Made by a program: the position numbers and the translations under genes. This document shows, piece after piece, positions 58,741-64,000 of a DNA stretch of 64,000 nt (position 1 is the first letter of the stretch; each line of letters opens with the position of its first letter). The stretch lies in NCBI GenBank assembly GCA_002354095.1, contig DEKX01000019.1:235652-299651 (forward strand), written 5' to 3'. This stretch comes from Prevotella sp. UBA2711 (lineage in GTDB: Bacteria; Bacteroidota; Bacteroidia; Bacteroidales; Bacteroidaceae). A model generated the notes under the pieces. It was not told where the DNA came from, searched no databases, and worked only from the letters and a program-made list of their open reading frames with translations.

Positions 58741-58782
58741 CATTAAACAGAAAAATAAATCGTGTAGAAAAAAACAACAAAA
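58741..58782 (+). repeat. Direct repeat flanking rhuM, right copy
   Basis: Starts CATTAAACAGAAAAATAAAT. It is the near-identical partner of 57561-57600, about 1180 nt away. Confidence 0.8.
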
Positions 58783-59035
58783 TTTTTTAAAAAAATCCTG
58801 CACTATCTTCTCAGACCTTGCAGGTTTTGATTTTCGTTGGGATAAACAATAGCGGCATCAGCACCGTATGATTACTGCGTGGATAATTCACTAAAAGCGT
58901 TAAACTTTCAAAAATCGCCAACGTTGTGTCCGAGCACACTGCCTTGTAAAAGAAAGTTTTTCGTATTAGAAGTATTATAACTCCTTTTTGTTTAATTTAG
59001 AAGTTGCGCACGACACGGACTAAGTGTAAAAATGT
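58783..59035. other. Intergenic region with no gene found
   Basis: About 250 nt between the right repeat and the small plus-strand gene. It contains a possible CCTGC/GCAGG stem near 58797-58825 and a short TGTG/CACA inverted repeat near 58926-58939. No reading frame or clear TTTGC promoter is evident. Confidence 0.5.
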
Positions 59036-59212
59036 ATGATAGGAATGGCTAAACAGCAAGGAACAAATGTTTATGTGTATAGTGAGACTGGTGGCTTTAT
59101 GTTCAATAAGACCGGGAATCTTGTAGGTTACACATCTAACACGGTTACTGTGAAACAAGGCAGTACTACCTATGTCTATGGTGAACATGGGGAAATCAAG
59201 TTCACTAAATGA
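59036..59212 (+). CDS. Very small hypothetical protein (58 aa)
   Basis: An uninterrupted plus-strand frame of 58 codons ends at TGA 59210-59212. The product is beta-rich and repetitive: GTNVYVYSETGGFMFNKTG followed by GSTTYVYGEHGEIKFTK, two similar hairpin-like halves around LVGYTSNTVTV. This regular composition is unlikely by chance and resembles short conserved Bacteroidota proteins of unknown function. Starts are possible at 59036 or 59045 (MAKQQGTNVYV); the second may be the real one. It is the only plus-strand gene in the accessory region and converges on the phosphoesterase gene. No signal peptide is seen. Confidence 0.65.
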   Translation: MIGMAKQQGTNVYVYSETGGFMFNKTGNLVGYTSNTVTVKQGSTTYVYGEHGEIKFTK

Positions 59213-59236
59213 ACACAACTAAGAGAATCTTAGGCA

Positions 59237-59803
59237 CTAAACCAAGAGTAATCTTGGTTTTCTAACTAGACGATTCATGTCATCAAGCAGGGCGGCATTG
59301 GAATACACAATGTTGTCCTGCTTAACAGTTCCATAGCCACCATGAGAATGACCAAAAAGGTGATATCGGGGTTTGACCTCCATGATGCGGTTTCTTAATG
59401 GTGCATTACCCCAATGGATGCCTACCGACTCGTCAAGAATCATAACAGGCGGCTCATGGGTAACAACGATGTCAGTGCCAAATGGTATCAAGGTTTCTGG
59501 GTGGTTATAGGCTATCCCATAAAACTTGATTCCATCAATCTCAATACCTAAGTCTTGTAGGAAGTATATGTTACTGGGCAAATCCTCAATCCCCTCTGCA
59601 TCCCATAGACAAAGATCGTGATTGCCAGTAACGAATATCTTATGTGCATAAGGCAATTTAATATACCAATTCAGAAAATCGAGAACTTCACTCTCTGTAC
59701 CATTATTGCTGATGTCACCGCTATGAACGATGACATCAGCCTCAGGCATATCTTTTATGCGGTGATGTAAGCCATGAGTGTCCGAGATGTGCAATATTTT
59801 CAT
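59237..59803 (-). CDS. Calcineurin-type metallophosphoesterase
   Basis: The protein has 188 cytoplasmic residues and a complete binuclear-metal site: Asp8 and His10 in ISDTH, Asp30 in HSGDISNNG, Asn61 and His62 in GNHD, His116 in THEPP, and His152 and His154 in GHSH. The small size and motif spacing resemble YfcE/MPP-type phosphodiesterases; the substrate may be a cyclic nucleotide, oligonucleotide or phosphoprotein. It is the last gene of the five-gene minus operon, 14 nt after the MBL-fold gene. A hairpin (AACCAAGA/TCTTGGTT) covers its last codons and may act in termination. Confidence 0.88.
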   Translation of the reverse strand: MKILHISDTHGLHHRIKDMPEADVIVHSGDISNNGTESEVLDFLNWYIKLPYAHKIFVTGNHDLCLWDAEGIEDLPSNIYFLQDLGIEIDGIKFYGIAYNHPETLIPFGTDIVVTHEPPVMILDESVGIHWGNAPLRNRIMEVKPRYHLFGHSHGGYGTVKQDNIVYSNAALLDDMNRLVRKPRLLLV

Positions 59804-59817
59804 GTATAAATATCCAA

Positions 59818-61065
59818 TTAGAGTGCGGAAACGCTATCACCATCATTCAGCAGTTTCACAGGCCATTCGTCAGAGAATTGTTCTGCGAATTTTTCTGGTG
59901 CATCCGTATGGATGGGGATAATTGCCTTTGGGCGAAGATGACGGAACACTTCTCGCATGCTATTCATGTCCGAATGACCGCTGGTGTGCATGTAATCATA
60001 TTCGCCATCCAAAGAGTTCGCTAAGTTTTCATTGTAGGCCTCGGTTCCCTCTTTTACATAGCCATCCCACATGGACAGCACTTTCTGCTTTTCACCAGGA
60101 ATTTGTTCAAGAAGATTATCAAAGCGTTCATTGTTTCTGGCAATAAGAACATATCCTAATTTGTCGAGGTTCGCTTTGAAACTGTCTGATACAAAGAATC
60201 GGTTTTTATCAAATCGATGATACATGAGTGGCTCTGGCTCATATTTCCCATATTGATACAATGAGGATTTAGTCCATATAGATTTACTGTTCACTACTAC
60301 ATCCATCACGCGCTTCTGATAACCATCAACATAGAAAGGACGCCCAGCTTTTAATGCTGCATGATACAATGAAAACAGCCTGTCAATATTAGTAGACGAG
60401 AGATAGACCACAGTGGATTTCTTCTCCTTAAACAAAGCAACGAAGTCACGTTGTAGCGCCGATTCCTTCTTGCTCGTTGCATTTGACCTGAGTATATTGG
60501 TAGCTTCACATACTACATAGTCAACCTTACCAACATATTGCTCTAACATTTTAAGGAAGCTTCCACTTCTGAAACCATGTAAGCGGAAATCACCTGTGTG
60601 ATAGGCAGACGTACCATTAGCTTTGATTCTGAATGCGTATGCGTCAAAAGCAGAATGATCTACAGTCACTGGCTTGATTTCAAATTTACCAAACATAAAG
60701 TTCTGTCCAGCTTCGAAGGTACGCACATTCTGCAGACGTTCTACCATATCTTTATGAACGGGATATTTATACTTTAGGTGGTTAGACAGCACTAATTGTA
60801 TATCACGTGCAACTCTCCCCATGTATATGGGAAGATCTTTTGGAAGTTTTGTTATATTACCAATATGATCACCATGATAGTGAGTAATCAGCAAAGCACT
60901 CTTTGAGATATCGCCATGAGTCAGCCCCTCTATCTGCAAATCTCCAGACTTAGGGCCACCAGGCAATTCTTCGCCATAATCGACGAACAACCGCCAACCG
61001 TCATGCTCGTATTCTGTGACACAACCACCAATCTGATGAGTGCCGCGATGGATTTTAATGTTCAT
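59818..61065 (-). CDS. RNase J-like metallo-beta-lactamase-fold hydrolase
   Basis: The protein has 415 cytoplasmic residues. Motifs in order are THYHGDH (His62, His64, Asp66, His67), TVDHS (His137), HTGDFR (Asp159), a middle insertion (about 190-350) in the beta-CASP position, TSGHSD (His364) and PIHT (His386). The late SGHS..PKAIIPIHT pattern is that of RNase J and other nucleic-acid-processing MBL proteins. It is shorter than RNase J1 (about 555), lacking the C-terminal domain. RNA or DNA nuclease activity is inferred. Its start overlaps the stop of the PD-(D/E)XK-like gene by 4 nt. Confidence 0.85.
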   Translation of the reverse strand: MNIKIHRGTHQIGGCVTEYEHDGWRLFVDYGEELPGGPKSGDLQIEGLTHGDISKSALLITHYHGDHIGNITKLPKDLPIYMGRVARDIQLVLSNHLKYKYPVHKDMVERLQNVRTFEAGQNFMFGKFEIKPVTVDHSAFDAYAFRIKANGTSAYHTGDFRLHGFRSGSFLKMLEQYVGKVDYVVCEATNILRSNATSKKESALQRDFVALFKEKKSTVVYLSSTNIDRLFSLYHAALKAGRPFYVDGYQKRVMDVVVNSKSIWTKSSLYQYGKYEPEPLMYHRFDKNRFFVSDSFKANLDKLGYVLIARNNERFDNLLEQIPGEKQKVLSMWDGYVKEGTEAYNENLANSLDGEYDYMHTSGHSDMNSMREVFRHLRPKAIIPIHTDAPEKFAEQFSDEWPVKLLNDGDSVSAL

Positions 61066-61943
61066 AGATTATAATAATTAGGCTTTACACCGATTTTTAA
61101 AAGTATTTCTTCAATTTTTTCGATTCTTTTGTCTCTATCTTTTGTTCTTTTCTCGTAGTTATTGGCAATGAGTAATTGCGGTTCTGGATTAACCACCAAA
61201 TCGTTGAAATTGCCCACTATTGGCACAGGCAGTCTTAGGTCTTTTTTTATTTCATAAAGAGTCTTGTAATACTCCGTCAATATATCCTTGTTGACTTTTA
61301 AAAACTCACGATAATTCTTTATCTGCGTCAAGATTTCCGGATCTCCCTTCGTGTTTCTGAGTCTGTTGTCACCTATCCTTTTTAATTCTTCAAATACAAT
61401 GAATCCATTTTCAATCTTGACAAGATCTATTCTAACCGTTTTAACCTTATCTTCATACAGCCTATGTGCAAATTCTGAATCAAGATATTTGTCTCTGCCA
61501 TTAAGAATAAGCTTCCCTTGAATATACTTTTCCGATGTACTTTCTCCGGCATTGTTTCCTGAATAGTGCTTCCGAATATTTGCTTTCATTTCCTCTTTCC
61601 GATTCAATATCCATTCTGAACAATCTTGGTATATCGGAGTATATATATTTTTACCATCTTTTATACCTTTTCTATAATATTGCCCGTCCTCTTCTTCTAA
61701 AAATCCCAAGTATTTTGGATGTGCAGTTACTACGATTTGATTATCTCTGTCAAGTTTTATTTCAGCCATCCTACCGCCAAGATAATATGCATCTATAATA
61801 TTCCCTTTCCTTATCTCGATGTAAATATCCTTGTCCTCCTTCAGACAGTTCCACCACGTTGGGGCATTTTTCCCTTTAAGGATCTTGTAAAGTTCGTGTT
61901 TCCTATTAAGCAGGCCACTTTTCATTCTTGAAACTTTATCCAT
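61062..61943 (-). CDS. PD-(D/E)XK-nuclease-like protein
   Basis: The protein has 293 residues and no family was recognised by name. Residues 138-211 fit a PD-(D/E)XK nuclease core: a Glu near 138 (SEKYIQGKL), RIDLV with Asp173, IVFEELK with Glu186 and Lys188 on the next strand, then QIKNY (Gln207, Tyr211), the QxxxY helix of RecB-like nucleases. The N-terminal 130 residues are charged and could bind nucleic acid; the C-terminus is helical. It is AT-rich compared with core genes. It is coupled to the MBL gene downstream and lies 5 nt from the upstream small gene. Nuclease identity is an inference from motif order. Confidence 0.6.
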   Translation of the reverse strand: MDKVSRMKSGLLNRKHELYKILKGKNAPTWWNCLKEDKDIYIEIRKGNIIDAYYLGGRMAEIKLDRDNQIVVTAHPKYLGFLEEEDGQYYRKGIKDGKNIYTPIYQDCSEWILNRKEEMKANIRKHYSGNNAGESTSEKYIQGKLILNGRDKYLDSEFAHRLYEDKVKTVRIDLVKIENGFIVFEELKRIGDNRLRNTKGDPEILTQIKNYREFLKVNKDILTEYYKTLYEIKKDLRLPVPIVGNFNDLVVNPEPQLLIANNYEKRTKDRDKRIEKIEEILLKIGVKPNYYNL

Positions 61944-61948
61944 GATTT

Positions 61949-62170
61949 TTACTTTTTATTGTTTATATTCAAATACTCATGTTTATAGCACCACAAAATC
62001 CCTTCATATCCATGCTGGATATTCAATCTCTTGCCAGCCAATCTTGCCTTGATCTGAAGAGACCTCACTTCCGCTGATGTGAGGAAAACGGCGTTCTCAT
62101 CACTTATCCATTCGCCATTATCATTGCGAACTAGATGCCAATGTCTGTCTTGCTCTTTCGTTTCCATCAT
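61949..62170 (-). CDS. Small hypothetical protein (73 aa) of the nuclease operon
   Basis: No family was recognised. The charged, mixed alpha/beta protein contains HWHLVRNDNGEWISDENAVFLTSAEVR near the N-terminus and GYEGILWCYKHEYLN near the end. Its start (ATGATG) overlaps the stop of the upstream gene by 4 nt, and 5 nt separate it from the PD-(D/E)XK-like gene, so it is translated as part of the operon. It might be an accessory or inhibitory partner. It has no membrane segment. Confidence 0.62.
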   Translation of the reverse strand: MMETKEQDRHWHLVRNDNGEWISDENAVFLTSAEVRSLQIKARLAGKRLNIQHGYEGILWCYKHEYLNINNKK

Positions 62171-62688
62171 GCGTATTCAAATTGTGGGACATCAATGGTA
62201 ACATTCTCTGTCTCATCCCCATCGTCCAGTGTAGGAACAGCTAATCTGAGTTCACCGTCTCGCATCGTATTATCTACAAGCAGCGTCAAGGGATAAATGT
62301 CGCTATCCTCATTCAATATGGGATAGCCATACTCATCAAACTCCGTCATAAATGCGGAGTCAATACCATACACATAGATTTTCTCGCTGTGCTTGTCCAT
62401 CTCATGGTTAATGAAAGGATCTTGAATGGCATCGAATGATTCTCCTTGGGTTAAGTCCATTCCATACAACAAGAAGGGCGCAGCATCATTTGATCTTGCC
62501 AACAAATCCATTGTCTGAGAATTGGCATATAGATTCAAAGCGTATTCCGTTGAGTGACGTTCATGGAAATCTCGTTCAAACTCTTTCACCACATCACGGA
62601 ATGTCACACCATCAGAAATTCTCCTGCCTTTTTCGTTAAAGTCAGATGGCTTGAAATAATAGGTTTCAGTTATTTCTTTTTCTATCAT
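62167..62688 (-). CDS. Acidic hypothetical protein (173 aa), first gene of the nuclease operon
   Basis: No family was recognised. The protein is very acidic in its second half (NEDSDIYPLTLLVD, TLDDGDETENVTIDVPQFEYA) with an N-terminal helix rich in charged residues (GVTFRDVVKEFERDFHERHSTEYALNLY). It looks soluble and cytoplasmic. Strong acidity is seen in DNA-mimic and anti-nuclease proteins, but that is only a suggestion. It heads the minus-strand unit 62688-59237 and is coupled (ATGA) to the next gene. A weak TAACTTCG -7-like element lies about 20 nt upstream. Confidence 0.65.
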   Translation of the reverse strand: MIEKEITETYYFKPSDFNEKGRRISDGVTFRDVVKEFERDFHERHSTEYALNLYANSQTMDLLARSNDAAPFLLYGMDLTQGESFDAIQDPFINHEMDKHSEKIYVYGIDSAFMTEFDEYGYPILNEDSDIYPLTLLVDNTMRDGELRLAVPTLDDGDETENVTIDVPQFEYA

Positions 62689-62786
62689 ATAGTATATATA
62701 CGAAGTTACTATGGAAATATATTACAGGATTTCCACTTTATTAACTACTCCACTTCACTTTTAACGTATCGTAACGGAATTTTGTC
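62689..62786. other. 98-nt intergenic region upstream of the nuclease operon
   Basis: AT-rich, with a variant minus-strand -7 element (TAACTTCG, about 62706-62713). No consensus TTTGC promoter is seen. Confidence 0.4.
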
Positions 62787-63035
62787 TCACTTTCTCATTA
62801 GTTTAGCGTACCACTCTTCTTCAGGATGAAAGCCACAAAAATGCTTTCCATCACCGCCTAAATTCCAAGGACTCATCACCTCGAAGGACTTGAAGGGAAG
62901 AAGATGTGCCTTTCCCTGATGTAACAATACATGCGCCTTACGGCGGAACTTGCGGCTACTCGCCTGCTTTCCTTTCTTCTGCGACTTGCAGCAACACCAT
63001 GTGCTGACTGGCATTCGCTTTCTACTTCTGCTCAT
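62787..63035 (-). CDS. Small basic conserved-type hypothetical protein (82 aa)
   Basis: The preferred start is the ATG at 63035, giving MSRSRKRMPVSTWCCCKSQK. This matches a widespread family of short basic proteins that open MSRSRKK.P, have Cys or Thr in the middle, and end in GKDG..W/F..EEEWYAKLMRK. Their function is unknown; some occur on phages and islands. Three consecutive Cys (14-16) plus a later Cys could bind metal. The frame stays open upstream as far as the XRE stop, so a longer start (63095) is possible. Confidence 0.65.
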   Translation of the reverse strand: MSRSRKRMPVSTWCCCKSQKKGKQASSRKFRRKAHVLLHQGKAHLLPFKSFEVMSPWNLGGDGKHFCGFHPEEEWYAKLMRK

Positions 63036-63149
63036 TGTCTCGTAAATGTTATGAGGCGACACGGATGGCTGTCTCATGCCGTCTCGGTTAAACATTACGA
63101 GGCTGTATGGTTCTGAATGTTCATCATCGTTTTTCTTTCCATTTAGGTT

Positions 63150-63458
63150 TTATGCCATCTCCAGTTCTTCTTGGAGAATAGAAATGTGCAGACAGTCTTC
63201 TATCTTCGACATGGTTTCGAGAGAAAGGTTCTCCTGGCCTTTCAGAACCTTTGAAACGTATTGCTGACTACATCCCATCAGTTCTGCCAATTGTTTCTGA
63301 GTTAATCCCAGTTCATCCATCTTCTCAAGCATTTTCACAGCAATACACTGGGAGTGTCGCAGCCACGACTTGTTCTGCTGCCTCCACTCTGCCCTTTCCC
63401 TCCATTTTGAAGGAGTTGGTGACTGATGTTCTTTCAGTCGTGTGATTACTTCTTTCAT
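63150..63458 (-). CDS. XRE/Cro-type helix-turn-helix regulator
   Basis: The protein has 102 residues. The C-terminal half is a classic HTH_3 domain: GLTQKQLAELMGCSQQYVSKVLKGQENLSLETMSKIEDCL (about 51-90). The N-terminal half (KWRERAEWRQQNKSWLRHSQCIAVKMLEKMDE) is helical, as in HigA-like antitoxins, but no toxin gene is paired with it here. It may control itself or the nuclease operon 460 nt downstream. It has a good promoter (minus-strand TAACTTTGC at 63545-63553), leaving an 86-nt leader. Confidence 0.87.
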   Translation of the reverse strand: MKEVITRLKEHQSPTPSKWRERAEWRQQNKSWLRHSQCIAVKMLEKMDELGLTQKQLAELMGCSQQYVSKVLKGQENLSLETMSKIEDCLHISILQEELEMA

Positions 63459-63544
63459 ATATACTTCCTTTTCTATATCAAATTAATTCACTCATATAAT
63501 CATCAAAGGAATCTATCATAAGTCATAATCACATCCTTTGGGGG

Positions 63545-63553
63545 GCAAAGTTA
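63545..63553 (-). promoter_or_regulatory. Promoter -7 element of the XRE gene
   Basis: The minus strand reads TAACTTTGC followed by CCC, 86 nt upstream of the ATG at 63458. Confidence 0.62.
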
Positions 63554-63698
63554 AGCATTTTATTCGATATTTACAACTTTTAGGTTGTTTTTCTTTTGTT
63601 ATTATGCTGATTTTCTTATGACAGGCCTCTGCCATAGCTTGTCATATCTGATTGCTCAACGAGATTTCTGAGCATCCTCAAACTGGCACAAGGAAGAA

Positions 63699-63782
63699 GG
63701 CTGATGGATGATGGCTGATGTATGAAGGATGATGGCTGAAGGCAGCGTCTCAAAATCTCAAATCTCAGATCTCAGTTACTAA
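63699..63782. repeat. Heptanucleotide array, 12 units in phase
   Basis: There are twelve consecutive 7-nt units: the first six of GGCTGAT/GGATGAT type, then one transitional unit, four of ATCTCAA/ATCTCAG type and a final degenerate unit. The second half is repeated in inverted orientation at 63891-63915. It is intergenic. Confidence 0.85.
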
Positions 63783-63812
63783 ATTTGAGAATTTTGGCCG
63801 AAACTGAACTTT

Positions 63813-63848
63813 TACTATATATATAATATATATATTATATATATAGTA
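63813..63848. repeat. Perfect 36-bp A/T palindrome
   Basis: The sequence begins TACTATATATATAA and reads the same on both strands over 36 bp. It is flanked by inverted heptad-derived arms of about 25 bp on each side (63746-63779 and 63891-63915). Confidence 0.85.
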
Positions 63849-64000
63849 ATATATAAATTAACCCATTTTTATAGCGAATCGCATTTTCATTAACTGAGAT
63901 TTGAGATTTGAGACGATTGTTAAAATGGGAATTTGTGTGCTCAAAAGTGTAAATTCTGACCCCTCTAAATTTGGTGGAGTCATGAAATTTTCGTACCTTT

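Larger units (their letters stand above)
63459..64000. other. 542-nt gene-free region with promoter, heptad array and AT palindrome
   Basis: It holds the XRE promoter (63545-63553), the 12-unit heptad array (63699-63782), a perfect 36-bp A/T-rich palindrome (63813-63848) and an inverted copy of part of the array (63891-63915). At the extreme end TTTGGTGG and TACCTTT at 63993-63999 look like a promoter for a gene beyond the window. No coding region was found. Confidence 0.65.

Noticed and set aside
63699..63782. CRISPR-like array
   Set aside because: Units are 7 nt with no unique spacers, and no cas genes are present.
1..64000. Insertion sequence or complete prophage
   Set aside because: No transposase, integrase, terminase, capsid or portal gene was found; only phage-associated regulators (Rha, RhuM) are present.

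Overview
The window reads as chromosomal DNA from a Prevotella/Segatella-type member of the Bacteroidota. The main evidence is the promoter style: nearly every transcription unit is preceded by a TAnnTTTGC -7 element instead of an E. coli -10 box. Supporting evidence is a T9SS protein (PorQ), a BspA-like giant surface protein, DUF4954, GH97 and GH94 enzymes, a TonB receptor with an N-terminal carboxypeptidase-regulatory-like domain, and SPOR-tailed amidase plus MCE genes. Several proteins share a short Prevotella-style C-terminal tail with a KGxYI-like motif.

Region 1 (1-2600): the 5' part of aroA, tRNA-Pro(GGG) with a strong terminator, and a minus-strand operon of a periplasmic cyclohexadienyl-dehydratase-like lipoprotein, a DUF4250 protein and a small hypothetical. 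It closes with a 33-nt copy of the tRNA-Pro 3' end. Region 2 (2681-12626): a 2438-residue modular secreted protein and the disaggregase ClpB. Region 3 (12699-24669, minus): a tightly packed run of hflX, DUF4954, an M16 protease, class I fumarase, two M6 proteases and a BACON-like lipoprotein. Region 4 (24782-41183): nagB, GH97, dnaA, an MCE/amidase pair, folB with a stand-alone ribonucleotide-reductase C-terminal module, a nitroreductase, a GH94 phosphorylase, a TonB receptor, an ADP-forming acyl-CoA synthetase and a membrane-anchored hypothetical. Region 5 (41255-55564): a MATE exporter; an operon of an alpha-2-macroglobulin-like protein, DUF1573, meaB and ispH; the convergent cmk/porQ pair; then tonB, a polyprenyl synthase, tatD and tRNA-Ser(GGA).

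Region 6 (55565-64000) looks accessory. It begins at a repeated 3' end of tRNA-Ser and carries a WYL regulator, a Rha-type phage regulator, a RhuM gene between direct repeats, an unannotated 58-residue gene, and an XRE regulator. It also holds a compact five-gene operon (62688 down to 59237) of two unknown proteins, a PD-(D/E)XK-like nuclease, an RNase J-like metallo-beta-lactamase-fold protein and a calcineurin-type phosphoesterase. This operon is my best candidate for an undescribed nucleic-acid-processing or defence system; its function is inferred only from active-site motifs and gene packing.

A second theme is a set of imperfect heptanucleotide repeats scattered through the window. They supply or overlap the only plausible (TTG) start codons of folB and tatD, appear as in-frame insertions in hflX and ispH (possibly also an M6 protease), and form a 12-unit array near the end. 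Two further intergenic repeat families, a 55-bp double hairpin and a GTGCACTCC palindrome, each occur twice. No transposase, integrase, rRNA or CRISPR array was seen.
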